A stretch of DNA of 64,000 nucleotides from Pyropia yezoensis (lineage: Eukaryota > Rhodophyta > Bangiophyceae > Bangiales > Bangiaceae), in assembly GCA_009829735.1 (NCBI GenBank), contig CM020618.1, forward strand, positions 38,664,894 to 38,728,893, read 5' to 3'. Position numbers and translations under genes: made by a program. A model generated the notes under the pieces. It worked only from the letters and a program-made list of their open reading frames with translations. It was not told where the DNA came from and ran no database searches. Positions 19,272-29,048 of the stretch are shown here, one piece after another (the first letter of the stretch is position 1; each line of letters starts with the position of its first letter).

Positions 19272-20438
19272 TTACAGTAGGCGTCGTCGCCTCATGTAAG
19301 GCATGAGGAGTTGGCGGGGTATGTTTGCCGCCTGTTCCCAGGTGGGTGAGTCGTATCCGACCCACATAACCTTGACGTACCAGGGTCCTGGTAGGTCCGG
19401 GTCGGTGTGTCCGACCACGCTCTCTACTTGGTATGGAATCCCATCCGGTCCCACCGGGTCATCTGATCGGTGGGTTGTAAGGGCTTCATGTAGCAACCCA
19501 GCCGGTACCGGCTGAGGCTGTTCCGGCTTCGGAGCAGGTGTGACATCATTCATGCTGATGCGTTGAATCTCCGTATCGGAGTGTAAGATAACAGAGTGGT
19601 CATCTCTGTGGAGGATCTGGTACGGTCCCTTGACCGGTTGCATAAGCTTGTTCCCTCGGAACTTCTGGTGTCTGATATAGACCCAGTCACCTGTTACCAG
19701 GGTTGCGTTGCGCACCCGTAGTCGGGCGTCGAAGTTCTTCTTATATCGAAGTTGTGTTCTGTCAAGGGCACCCTTGAGCTTAGGAATCATCCACGATAGC
19801 TTGGCCAACCAAGCTAGGTGGATGCGTTCGGCGGGTCGGCCCTTCGGTGTATCATACCGAGTGCACCTGCCGGGTGGCAGCGTCAGGTTACCGACGCCCA
19901 GTGGCATGACCCACTCCAGCGGAGCAATGTTTGTGCTCCGATGTGGCCTGGCATTGTATGCCAGGGTGAGTACGGACAGAAGCCTGTCCCAAGTGTTCGT
20001 GTGCTCGGCCACGTAGCACTGTAGCATCTTTACGATGGTGCGGTTGAACCGCTCCACCTGCCCGTTGGACTGCGGGTGGTAGTCGGATGCCCGACGTGGT
20101 TCGATACCGAACATGCCCAGGACCTTTGTGCAGAATGCCGACGTAAGGTTTGCTCCGTTATCGGAGAGGAGTTGCTTCATGACTCCGTATGCACTGATCC
20201 AGTGGTCAACCACTGCGTTCATGATCGTGTATGCCGTATCATTCGGGATGGCTGCCGCTCTTGACAGCTTAGTGAATCGGTCAGACATGACCAGGATGTA
20301 CCTGTTCCCTTCTTCCGTTATCGAAAGTGGCCCGAGTATGTCGATAGCGACTTGTTCGTTGGGCCCATCAGGTGGGAATAGCTTCATGGCAGACGCCTGC
20401 CTATGTAGACTCATGCGGTTACGTGCACAGGGGTGGCA
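19272..20438 (-). CDS. integrase core and chromodomain (pol, downstream of internal TGA)
   Basis: Same reading frame as the upstream pol segment, separated from it by one TGA (20439-20441). It begins with the second half of the integrase zinc module (CHPCARNR) and continues into the rve catalytic core. The core shows VAIDILGPL (Asp), QLLSDNGANLTSAF (Asp) and YHPQSNGQVERFNR (Glu), the D-D-E signature that joins element DNA to the chromosome. At the C-terminus (about 19285-19470), YQVESVVGHTDPD, WYVKVMWVGYDSPTWEQAAN and IPRQLL form a chromodomain with conserved aromatic residues. This module directs chromoviruses to specific chromatin. The first ATG after the stop is at 20414. Frame ends TAG at 19272... 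in the plus-strand text ggtaggcgtcgtcgcctcat region. Confidence 0.88.
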   Translation of the reverse strand, partial: CHPCARNRMSLHRQASAMKLFPPDGPNEQVAIDILGPLSITEEGNRYILVMSDRFTKLSRAAAIPNDTAYTIMNAVVDHWISAYGVMKQLLSDNGANLTSAFCTKVLGMFGIEPRRASDYHPQSNGQVERFNRTIVKMLQCYVAEHTNTWDRLLSVLTLAYNARPHRSTNIAPLEWVMPLGVGNLTLPPGRCTRYDTPKGRPAERIHLAWLAKLSWMIPKLKGALDRTQLRYKKNFDARLRVRNATLVTGDWVYIRHQKFRGNKLMQPVKGPYQILHRDDHSVILHSDTEIQRISMNDVTPAPKPEQPQPVPAGLLHEALTTHRSDDPVGPDGIPYQVESVVGHTDPDLPGPWYVKVMWVGYDSPTWEQAANIPRQLLMPYMRRRRLL

Positions 20439-23400
20439 TCACCTTACGTGGTCGACCACGTCGACGGCCATTGCTGGCCAGTAGAAGAACCTTCGCATTG
20501 CTGCGAACATACGTGAACCCCCCGGGTGTCCGGCTGTAGGGTTCTCATGTTCTCGTTCCATGACGGCTTGCCGTAAGGACACGGGAACCACGACTTGATG
20601 TCGTCCATCGGCGGGTGCCCGCCGGTATATGAGTCCGTCTTCGTTCTCGGAGAAGATGCCGGCCGTACCGGCCAGGAGGTTAGCACGATGACGTCTACAG
20701 TCATCGTCGTTGGCCTGTGCCTCGCGGAAGTCCGCGAGGGTCAATGGGCACGCAAGGTGTGCCATGGTATGGTCAACCATACCCTGGGTAGCATTACCCA
20801 CCATGCACACCGGTACCACCGGGATGTCCTCGTCCACCGGGCGGGTATCCCCGCTCGGGGTGTCGAGTCGAGACAACGCGTCTCCGAGGTGGTGGGTTGA
20901 CCCAGCCTTATACACCGTGCGGTAGTCGTGCTCGGCCATCTTCAGCCTCCATCGGGCTAGCCTCCCATGGCTATCGGAATCCTTGTCACCAAGGTTGAGG
21001 AGCCATCGTAGGGGTTCGTGGTCGGACCTCACGATGAACCTGGAGCCCTCCAGGTATGGACGGAGCAGTTGCACTGCCCATATAACTCCGAGGCATTCAC
21101 GCTCGGTGGCACTATAGTTACGCTCAGCCGGGTTGAGTGTCCGGCTGAAGTACCCTACCGGACGTAGGTCCGGGATAACGTTGTCGGTACCTATCAACGT
21201 CTCTCCCTGTAACAGGGTGCATCCCACTTGTGTATCACACGCATCGACATCGATGACGAAGGTACCCCGTCTATGCGGTAACGCAAGGACGGGTGGGGCT
21301 AGTAGGGCTCGCTTCAGCGACTCGAATGCCTCCTCTTCGCTAGGCGAAGGGGGTTGGAGTATTTTGGGTAAGGTACTGCTCGTAAGAACCGTTAACGGTT
21401 TAGCTATCCGAGCGAAGTCCTTGACGAACCGTCGGTATACATTGCACATTCCCAGGAAGCTCTTGAGCTGCGTCTGGGTGTTAGGGAACCGGGCATCCCG
21501 GAGTGCCCGGGTATTGGCTTTGAGTACCCCTAGTTTACCAGGGGTTATCTGGTGGCCCAGATACTCGACCGTCTGTTGGAAGAAGGCGCACTTCTTCAGA
21601 CGCAGGGTTACCCCGGCGTTCCTCAAGAGGGTGAGTACCTCGTCCACATGTTGCACATGGTCATCCATGCTACGCGAGAAGACGATGACGTCATCGAGGT
21701 ACACTAGGCAGTTACGCCACTTCACCCCCGACAGTATGATGTCGATAGCCCGCTGGAATGTAGCGGGGGCGTTGGACAATCCGAAGGGCATCCTTAGGAA
21801 CTCGTACACTCCACTGTGACAGACGAATGCCGTCTTGGGGATATCCTCGTCCGCCACCGGGATCTGCCAGTATCCGGCATTGCAGTCGATGGTGGTAAAC
21901 ACCGTAGCCTCCCCCAGAGAGTCGATGCATTCATCCATCCTTGGTAAAGGGTATGAGTCCTTCTTGGTAACCAAGTTGAGGCGTCGATAATCGATGCAAA
22001 ACCGAGGGGTTTGATCCTTCTTCGGCACAATAACGACTGGGGCACCCCATTCCGACATCGAAGGTCGGATCACCTTAGCTTCACTCATCCTCTTCACTTC
22101 TCCATCAACGATCTCTCGTTGCATAGGTCCCGCTCGGTGCGGTTGTGAGCGGGCGGGTCGTGCGCCTGGTACCAGGTCTATACGATGTTGGGTTGCCCCA
22201 ATGGTCCCCAAGGCCCCGCCTGTCCACATAACGTCATGCTTTCTTAGCATCCGTCGTACCCCTTCGGCTACCGAAGGGGGAAGGTGGTCGAGGTCAGCCT
22301 CGGCCAGTGCCTTCAAGGCCTCTTGGTCCTTTGGCGGCAGGTCCGCCGGAGCCGCCGATGGGTTAGGCTTCCCGTCATCGGGTTGCTGTCGCTCGGTGGT
22401 CTCGGCGACCGCCAGTACTTCAAGTGGTTCCACTTGACCTTCCTTATCAGGGGTAAGGATATTTCCTTCGTAGAGTTCGGCAATCCCGAGGATAGTTCCC
22501 TTCGGGAGGGTGACTGCCTTACGGCGATAGTTCGCCATCACTAGGAGGGACGACCCTCCTGCTGGGAGGTCTATGAGACCGTTGGCCATGGTCAACCCAT
22601 GGCGCTTGTACGTCCGTAGGTTGGACTGGACTCTGCAGATGCCTGCGAGGTCGCAGTTAGCCGGGAGGACTGTCTCTGACAACGGCTCAAAGCGAGTTCG
22701 CTTGGCCAACCGAAGTGTCTTCGGCTCGACGCTTGCGTACACCTCAGCCACGTTAACGTGGCTTCCTTGTAGCGTCAGGTCCCTGACGATAGCCGTATGT
22801 CCTCGCTTCGTCCCGTCGGCTTCTTGAAGCTCGACGGTCCTCCGGCCTGGCCGGATTGCATCAACGTGAACGTTGATGAAGGTGCACCCCAGTATGCAGG
22901 GCACCGATAGCGTTTCACATACCAGGAAGTCAACTTCCGTGGTGAGATCCCCGATGGTAACCTGCAGCGACATCGCTGCGGTCGTACGAATGAGTCGACC
23001 ATTCGCGTCCTTGATGGTGGGTCCCCGAGTCACTCTGACTCGTGGAAGCCACTTGTCCGGGAGGGTATCCTTCCGGATAAGGTTGGGTCCAGCCCCTGTG
23101 TCCAGTACAGGGTAGTACGATCGTGTCGACTGGGGGTCAACCCCCAGTGTGGCTGATACCTTGAAGTTCTCCAAGGTAAACAACACATGTCCTACACCGA
23201 TATCCGGTGTAGCTCGGGCATCCTGAACAGGGCCCTTGTCTGGTTCAACGTGACGGGGCTTCCCGTCCTCTCCTCCCAACCTTGGAGGTTGGTCATCAAT
23301 CCCCTGACGCCGTGTCGTCGGGGCCGGAAGGTGTACCCGGGGGTTGATGCGGCGTCGGCTCAACCGCGCTCTCCGTGGGGCTTTCCCCGCGGTACTCCGG

Positions 23401-23543
23401 GGTGGCTTGCTTGGGTAACCCCAGCGCCCCCCGGTCATCCTTCCTCTTACTCGTTTCCCGCCCTTGGTAGGGTGCTGTCCGCCGGGACATCCGGCTGAGG
23501 AGGTGCCCCCTCGACGGCCAGTACTCCACCTGGAGCTGGCTGC
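20439..23543 (-). CDS. pol: protease, reverse transcriptase, RNase H, integrase zinc module
   Basis: The pol frame opens after a TAG at 23544-23546 and overlaps the end of the gag frame by about 97 bases. It is in the -1 frame relative to gag, so expression by frameshift at 23453-23459 is expected; the first internal ATG is 23438. Domains in order: aspartic protease (VLDTGAGPNLI, about 23095); reverse transcriptase (DYRRLNLVTKKDSYPLPRMD, FTTIDCNAGYWQIPV, RMPFGLSNAPATFQ, and the catalytic CLVYLDDVIVF near 21700); RNase H (VIDVDACDTQVGCTLLQ, SATERECLGVIWA, RSDHEPLRWLL, about 21250-20990); and the start of the integrase HHCC zinc module (EREHENPTAGH, RRFFYWPAMAVDVVDHVR). The frame ends in TGA at 20439-20441, one codon before the CHPC of the same zinc module. 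Confidence 0.92.
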   Translation of the reverse strand, partial: AASSRWSTGRRGGTSSAGCPGGQHPTKGGKRVRGRMTGGRWGYPSKPPRSTAGKAPRRARLSRRRINPRVHLPAPTTRRQGIDDQPPRLGGEDGKPRHVEPDKGPVQDARATPDIGVGHVLFTLENFKVSATLGVDPQSTRSYYPVLDTGAGPNLIRKDTLPDKWLPRVRVTRGPTIKDANGRLIRTTAAMSLQVTIGDLTTEVDFLVCETLSVPCILGCTFINVHVDAIRPGRRTVELQEADGTKRGHTAIVRDLTLQGSHVNVAEVYASVEPKTLRLAKRTRFEPLSETVLPANCDLAGICRVQSNLRTYKRHGLTMANGLIDLPAGGSSLLVMANYRRKAVTLPKGTILGIAELYEGNILTPDKEGQVEPLEVLAVAETTERQQPDDGKPNPSAAPADLPPKDQEALKALAEADLDHLPPSVAEGVRRMLRKHDVMWTGGALGTIGATQHRIDLVPGARPARSQPHRAGPMQREIVDGEVKRMSEAKVIRPSMSEWGAPVVIVPKKDQTPRFCIDYRRLNLVTKKDSYPLPRMDECIDSLGEATVFTTIDCNAGYWQIPVADEDIPKTAFVCHSGVYEFLRMPFGLSNAPATFQRAIDIILSGVKWRNCLVYLDDVIVFSRSMDDHVQHVDEVLTLLRNAGVTLRLKKCAFFQQTVEYLGHQITPGKLGVLKANTRALRDARFPNTQTQLKSFLGMCNVYRRFVKDFARIAKPLTVLTSSTLPKILQPPSPSEEEAFESLKRALLAPPVLALPHRRGTFVIDVDACDTQVGCTLLQGETLIGTDNVIPDLRPVGYFSRTLNPAERNYSATERECLGVIWAVQLLRPYLEGSRFIVRSDHEPLRWLLNLGDKDSDSHGRLARWRLKMAEHDYRTVYKAGSTHHLGDALSRLDTPSGDTRPVDEDIPVVPVCMVGNATQGMVDHTMAHLACPLTLADFREAQANDDDCRRHRANLLAGTAGIFSENEDGLIYRRAPADGRHQVVVPVSLRQAVMEREHENPTAGHPGGSRMFAAMRRFFYWPAMAVDVVDHVR

Positions 23544-25630
23544 CTACCCGGTGCGGGTCCGGGTGCAAGGGCGGGATACCCCCCGGTGGATGCCTTGCGT
23601 TGCGCCGCTGCCCGTCGAGACTCCTCGGGGATGAGTGGGCAGGAAGACACCCAGTGCTGGGGATCCCCTCACAACATACACCCGGACGTGCCGGTCCCCC
23701 CTTGAGTTCGCATCGGGGTAGCCCCGTAGCTACAGTTGCCTCCCTCGGGCGCCCGAGTGCCTGCTCCCTGGTAGGCCTTGGGTCCTTGGGTCAACCGGAA
23801 CATGGACTCCCCCAACCGGTTGGGTCGGCCCGCAATCTGCGGAGGGGCCTCCGTGCGCACCGCCCATGTTGGCAAGGGTTGGTGAGGGTTACCCGTCACC
23901 GGGGAGTACCCCGTAGTCCGCACATACGGGACGCGCCGTCCCGTTCCTTCGTTGACCTGGAACTGGGTTCCAGCCGGGGCGATGTACGCTACCGTACCAT
24001 GTTCATCAATCACCGGCGTCGCCGGTAGCAACAGGTGGCCCTGTTGGTCGACTAGAGGGTCATCCTCACCAATAGGGGTATGTTCGGTCGCCACCAGTAC
24101 TGGTGCGGCCTTACGTTCCACCTTCTCTTGCCTCGGTACCGGGGTAAGACTGGGCTTGCCTCCCTCACCCTTGGGCTTCGGGGCCAAGGCACACTCCGGG
24201 TGTAGAACCCGGTAGGCGTCCCCTAGGGACTTGCACATATGCATCAGTCGACTGAAGTTCGTCCGTGCCGTGTTGGCGCCCCGTGCGGATATCCGCACGT
24301 AGTTGGGTACTCCTGCGAACAGGATGGCCCGTAGCTCCCCTTCTCCGAGGAGCTTCCCCAGCTCGTAGTCGAGCTCTTGGATCCGGCGTCCAAACATCTC
24401 CTCATCCTCCCAGGACTGGGCGGTGGCAGTGCGAAGGGCCCGATAGTGGTCCTCGCACTTGTCCTCACTGAGGTAGCTGCTCAGCAGCTCCTTCAATATC
24501 CCACGGTAATCCATGGGGGTGGCCGCGACCCTCATTCCCGGCATCGGGGATGCCTGGCGAAGAATGCCTCGCACCCGTTCATCAACAAAGAACGGGAGGA
24601 TCTCCAGGGCCAGCCCCTCGTTAACGAGCGCCTTGTCTGCGGCTGCCTTGAAGCTAGTCAAGAAGCCGATGACTGCCAACGGGCGTCCGTTCGGCCCCCC
24701 GAACATAGGGACTCCCTTCATAAGGGTCTGCATAGAGCGGATCGCCCGATGCGACGTAGTACGCATCGATTCCGATACGGTGGTAGAGCGGTCCTCCAAA
24801 CGATAACGTTCCGGAGTAAGAACCGACCGGAAGACCTCGTTGACGATCTCCGTGTCAGCGTCCTGGATATCCAGTCGCTTAGCCAGTTGATGAGCGAACT
24901 CATCGGACTCCATCCGCTTCAGTAGGCTCGCAGTTACCTGCGCGGTCATAGCTTTCACCACTGAAGATGGTACTTCAGGCGTCGGCACCTCGGGAACCCG
25001 AGTTGCCTGGCCTCCTTCGTCGTGGGGGTACTGCGAGAGGGTACCCCCTCCCCCAATAACCGACTCTCCCCCGGCGTACGTATCCGCCGGGTCGTGTCCG
25101 CGGAGTCCGCTTCGGGTGCTCCGAGCGTATCGCTCCGTGTGACTCCGTTCCAACTCTGCCGACGAGTCGGACCCATACCCCCTTGTGTCCGGGGGTTGTC
25201 CAGGAGTAGCAACCCCGGGATTGACCCTGGTGGACTCCGAAAGTAGTCCGGCCGGTTCGAACCGTACCGGTGTGGGAGGAACACGACGGGGTCCCGTCGT
25301 GTGCCGTGTTGACATCAACACTGCCATTGCGTCCTCCGTCCGATCTTGACGGGCGTCGAGCCCGGAAAACCGGGCCTCGATGCGGGCCAATGATGCCATC
25401 AGGGAATCCCCTGGTGAAGGAGGCGGCGGAGTGAGGTCGGTCGACGACAGTTGAGGCGGGCCCCCGCCTCCTGCCGTCCGAGCCGTGCCAAACGTCGATC
25501 CGGCACCGGAAAGCATTGGCGTCTCAATGTTATCGATCGGGTTCCCGATCCCGGTTCCCGTAGTCACCTCCGGAGTCGGCGTCGACGCCGATCCGTCATC
25601 TTGAACGTTCCCCGTCTCTTGGGTAGACAT
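23447..25630 (-). CDS. gag (with internal TGA in the zinc knuckle)
   Basis: Structural capsid/nucleocapsid precursor. I chose the ATG at 25630 (MSTQETGNVQDDG). The ~300-residue N-terminal part is low-complexity. A helical capsid-like region follows (SVVKAMTAQVTASLLKRMES, IVNEVFRSVLTPERYRLEDR, CEDHYRALRTATAQSWEDEE, LGKLLGEGELRAILFAGVPN), then a basic/Pro-rich linker. After 653 codons there is a TGA at 23669-23671. The sequence around it reads C-M-L-stop-G-D-P-Q-H-W-V-S-S-C, which is a CX2CX4HX4C knuckle with the second Cys codon replaced by the stop. The frame then stays open for 73 codons to a TAA at 23447-23449. The region after the TGA includes the -1 frameshift heptamer. Confidence 0.85.
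23453..23459 (-). promoter_or_regulatory. programmed -1 frameshift heptamer GGGAAAC
   Basis: On the minus strand the gag frame reads GCG GGA AAC GAG TAA. The bases G GGA AAC form a canonical X XXY YYZ slippery heptamer in the correct phase, one sense codon before the gag-frame stop. Slipping back one base enters the pol frame (GGG AAA CGA GTA AGA). A possible downstream stem pairs CCGGGG (23429-23434) with CCCCGG (23397-23402), starting 18 bases after the heptamer. A shorter stem lies inside it. Confidence 0.8.
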
Positions 25631-25833
25631 AGTCACAATCAGTCAACCGACGCAACGATCACCACGAATACGAGAGCGAGGGGGTAGATTGGGGAGAGTA
25701 ACAGTAGGTCACAGTCACAGGTAAAAGCTCAACACAATCGATCAGGTCGCAACACCACGAGTACAAGAAAAGGACCGGATCCCTATCCGTGTGCCAGGGC
25801 CGAAGACGGCGTCACCACAAGGGTGACGGAAAC

Positions 25834-25851
25834 CCGTCCCCTGCTGCTCCA
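25834..25851 (-). promoter_or_regulatory. primer-binding site
   Basis: On the minus strand, four bases (TTGA) after the 5' LTR, the sequence TGGAGCAGCAGGGGACGG begins with TGG as expected for pairing with the CCA end of a tRNA. The tRNA species cannot be identified without the organism's tRNA set. Confidence 0.65.
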
Positions 25852-25855
25852 TCAA

Positions 25856-26218
25856 TGTAGCACAATAGGAATCCGTCGCACGTCCACTCTCAGGGAACAC
25901 TCACCAAGGGGGATCGGCACCAACGTCACCGGGAGGCCAAGGTTGCTGTCCTTGGAGCGCAAGCCACGGGACCAAGATGGGAGCCCAAATGGGAGGGGTT
26001 TGTTGTTCTACCTTGGCCGGCGGTGGATTCGCCACCGACCCCCTCGTTATAAACCCTCGGAGACACTACTAACTACCCTCCACCCCAAGATGCAAGTCCC
26101 TCTGGTCATACGTAACTTATAGATACCGTGACCAGTACGGACTCTCAAATTGAAAGTTAAGGATTAGAAGTAGCCCCCCTAATATTAGGGTCACAATACG
26201 GACAACCATAATGCTACA
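25856..26218 (-). repeat. 5' LTR
   Basis: The 363-bp partner of the repeat at 15349-15711, with TGTAGC...GCTACA ends. It abuts the decayed CACTA transposase on its outer side. A plus-strand TATAAA sits at 26048-26053; on the minus strand the same place reads TTTATAAC, a weaker TATA-like sequence for the element's own transcription. Confidence 0.95.
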
Positions 26219-29048
26219 GTCTTCCCCTGTTGACTCTGACTCACCCCCTGGTGGGACAACTTCTGGCCCTCTGAACCAAGCGGTCTCAGAGCAGAACAGC
26301 ACGGAGGGTAGCGCCCACAGCGTGGGGGAGCCGTCATTCTCTTCCCAACGCAACGGGGCTGCTGATCCTCTGGCTGAGCCATTTGATTCATCCATGCACG
26401 CGGGTGAAGAATCTGACTCTGGCTCTTCCGCCAGTTCTGGCGAGGGGGGACTGGAAACTGAGAGAAAGCTTCGGATTGTGAAGACGCTGAGGGGGATGCC
26501 GAGGCCCCACTGCATGTCGATGGAGCACAAGCGGGCGCTGATACGAACGGCGTCATCATGCCAGCGGCGAACTTCCAATCAAGTGTCGGGAACTTCGCTA
26601 TGTTCGCTTACATTGTGCAGAACTACCAAACTGGCGAGGCGATCAAGAACTTTCGGTGCCAGCCGAGCGTGCACATCGAGTAAAACACTCCGTACAAGCT
26701 CCTCGCGCTCATTAAGAAAATGTAAACATCGTCTTATCAACGGTGGACTCGTGCCCGAGTGGCTGCATGGCATTCACTGCCGGACACGCCACAAGCACCT
26801 CCTGCCGGGCGTGCGGTATGGCTCGATTCAAGCCTAATGGTTCGCCGACCAAAAAAGTGGAATATTGGTCTCTGGCCGCGTGGCTGTGAATGATGCTGGC
26901 GGATCCAAGCTTAGGACCGGAAATGGTGGAAAGCATGGCAGCTGCGCGGGAGGCCGGAACTAAGCCCCTGCAGGGCATCAACGATTGGTTTGACGGAGAA
27001 AACTTCCATCAAGCTGTGGCCTCTGGCTGCTTTTCATCCGACACGGATGTAGCCCTCAGCCTGTCTACGGATGGTTTCGAGGCGTTTCGCCAAAACGGGC
27101 ACCAAGGTTGGCCAGTTATCGCGACGGTGCTCAACCTAAGTCCGGCACGGCGATCTAAGATCGTGTGTCCAGTAATTCTGACGGTTACTCCTGGCCCGAA
27201 AGAGCCCGTGGATCTCGAATCTTACGTGGACCCAATTGGGGGTCAAATGAACCAGCTCGTTGCTGGTCTGCACGGCGTGTACGTTTCGGGATATCCTGGG
27301 CCCCTTACATTGCGGGCTTTCGGTCTGCAGTGGACACCGGATGGACTTGGGGGGGACAAGATGTTGAACTCAACGGGCCACAATGGCTTCCAGCCAAATT
27401 GTTTTCGGGAGTTTCACGGTGTGCTGCACAAGAATCACATGTACTACCCGCTTGAGGACCCCCAATGAGGGGAATCTCTCTTTGGCGACGCCGATCATCC
27501 AATCGCGCGACGGTCTTCCGCCAGCATTGCTGCAAGTGTGCTGGAAGCCGCGACTGCTGAGGCAAGCGGAATGTCGCAGGCGAACCGCAAAAATCTGGCC
27601 AAACTGTCCGGCATTAAGGGATAGTCGTTGTTTTCTGTCTGAGCCCTGCGCAGCGTGCTGCGTACCCCAACCTGGGTTACTTTTGGAGGATGGGTCGCAC
27701 AGCAGCGCCATACGACGTCATGCACATGCTAATTCTTAATGTGTGCCCTCTGCTGTGGCAGCTGTTTGCGGGGAACGTGAGCCTTGACGAGGAAGAGGCT
27801 GAAGATTATGTGCTCACGAAAGACGTCAGGCCGTCCATTGGTCGCGAGGTCGCTGGGCCGCGTCGCACAGTGCCCCTCAGCTAGGCGAGGTCCCTGCGCA
27901 ACGTAGACATCAAGTGCAAGTCCTACAAAGCCGAGGACAGGATGTACTTCCTGCTCTGCACCGGAGAAGTGCTGCTGGCCGGCGAGCTTCCAGACGCCTA
28001 CTTTAACATGTTTGTGGAGCTCTGCAGAGCTGCGCGCCTACTACTGCGTCCAGGCGGCATCTCGGCTTCCGATTTGAACGCATCCGAAGACCATTTGCAG
28101 CGATTCCAGGCGGCATTTTACCGCGAAGTCTACCGCGGCGACGTAGCGCGGCTGCCGGTTTGCCGGCCAACCGTCGCGGCTATCATGGATATTATTCCTA
28201 GCATTAAGAGCTGCGGACCAGTCTGGGTGTCATGGCTGTCCCCAATGGAGCGGCACGTCGGCACCCTCGCCAGGCTCAAAACATCTTGTTCGAATCCCCA
28301 CGCAAGTCTGTGCGCGGCTATTCGAAACCAGTACCTAGCAGAGCTGGTCACCTGTTTTGCGGAAAACGACCTTCCTGACGAGTGGGAAGCTGCGACTGGG
28401 AACCAGAGTGAAGGCGTTCATCCAAAAGGCAGTTCTATTCTTCCCGACGACGAGGACGAATTTCCAGAGTTGGTCCTCCTTCCCCCTTGCCGGCCTGCAA
28501 CGGCGTTAGAGGGGCAGAAACTGCGGTGCTTGAAGCGCATGCTGTTGCAAGAAGGCGTGGCGCAGATTCCTGAAGAAATTCTGGCCAAGAAGTTTGGGCG
28601 GTTGCTTTTAGACGCGGGCGCTCTGGCTAGGTCGTTGCCAGTGCCTTCTGACGACAGCCATCCCAGGCGTCGAAACTACCTAGTAGCAATCGAGTCAACC
28701 AAACCCGAGCGCTCTGACGACGGATCGGAGCAGAGAGTCCGCCTAACCACGTACGCGCTTGTGCAGCATTTTGCCCTTGTGTTCATTGAAGGGAAACCTC
28801 GCGCTTACGCCTTCATCGAGAGGACGGTGTCCGCCGCGGACAGGGACGGTAAGTACGGCATCCCCGAGCAGCTGTTCGGGCTTGACTGCTTTTCTGGCTT
28901 TGGGGGACGTTGTCGGTACGTTCCAGTCAGCGCCATCCAGTCGGTCGCAAGAACTATCTTTTCCTGCGACCGTCACTTTTTGTTGCACGTGCGAGTGCCA
29001 TTCTCGGGGTGGGGTGCAGAACGAAGTGCTTGTCTATTAGTTGGTTGA
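26219..29048 (+). pseudogene. CACTA/En-Spm (Tnp2-type) transposase, heavily decayed
   Basis: DNA-transposon transposase of the Tnp2 family (Transposase_21-like). From the LTR edge there is an acidic Ser/Glu-rich N-terminal region, then GNFAMFAYIVQNYQTGEAIK and a zinc ribbon (CPSGCMAF...SCRACGMARF, 26740-26830). The conserved core follows (DVALSLSTDGFEAF, HQGWPVIATVLNLSPARR, TPGPKEPVDLESYVDPIGGQ, 27045-27260), then APYDVMHMLILNVCPLLWQL (27705-27765) and a C-terminal part with PMERHVGTLARLKTSCSNPH (28240-28300), ending at the TAG 29038-29040 or the nearby TGA 29046-29048. Breaks: TAA near 26682, a frame change near 26725, TGA 26887-26889, TGA 27466-27468, further stops and a frame change between 27600 and 27690, and TAG 27882-27884. 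The 5' end touches the gypsy LTR, so that insertion may have removed or separated its start. Confidence 0.75.

Larger units (their letters stand above)
15349..26218 (-). mobile_element. Ty3/gypsy chromovirus-like LTR retrotransposon with an antisense gene
   Basis: A complete 10.87-kb element with 363-bp LTRs at both ends. In its own (minus) direction the order is 5' LTR, primer-binding site, gag, -1 frameshift site, protease, reverse transcriptase, RNase H, integrase with chromodomain, a 24-bp palindromic repeat array, an opposite-strand gene region of ~2.4 kb, polypurine tract, 3' LTR. Protease-RT-RNase H-integrase order and a C-terminal chromodomain identify the Ty3/gypsy chromovirus lineage. 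The LTRs differ at about six positions (about 98% identity), so insertion is recent. The flanking five bases (gtccc left, gtctt right) do not form a perfect target duplication. Two in-frame TGA codons break gag and integrase. Confidence 0.92.
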
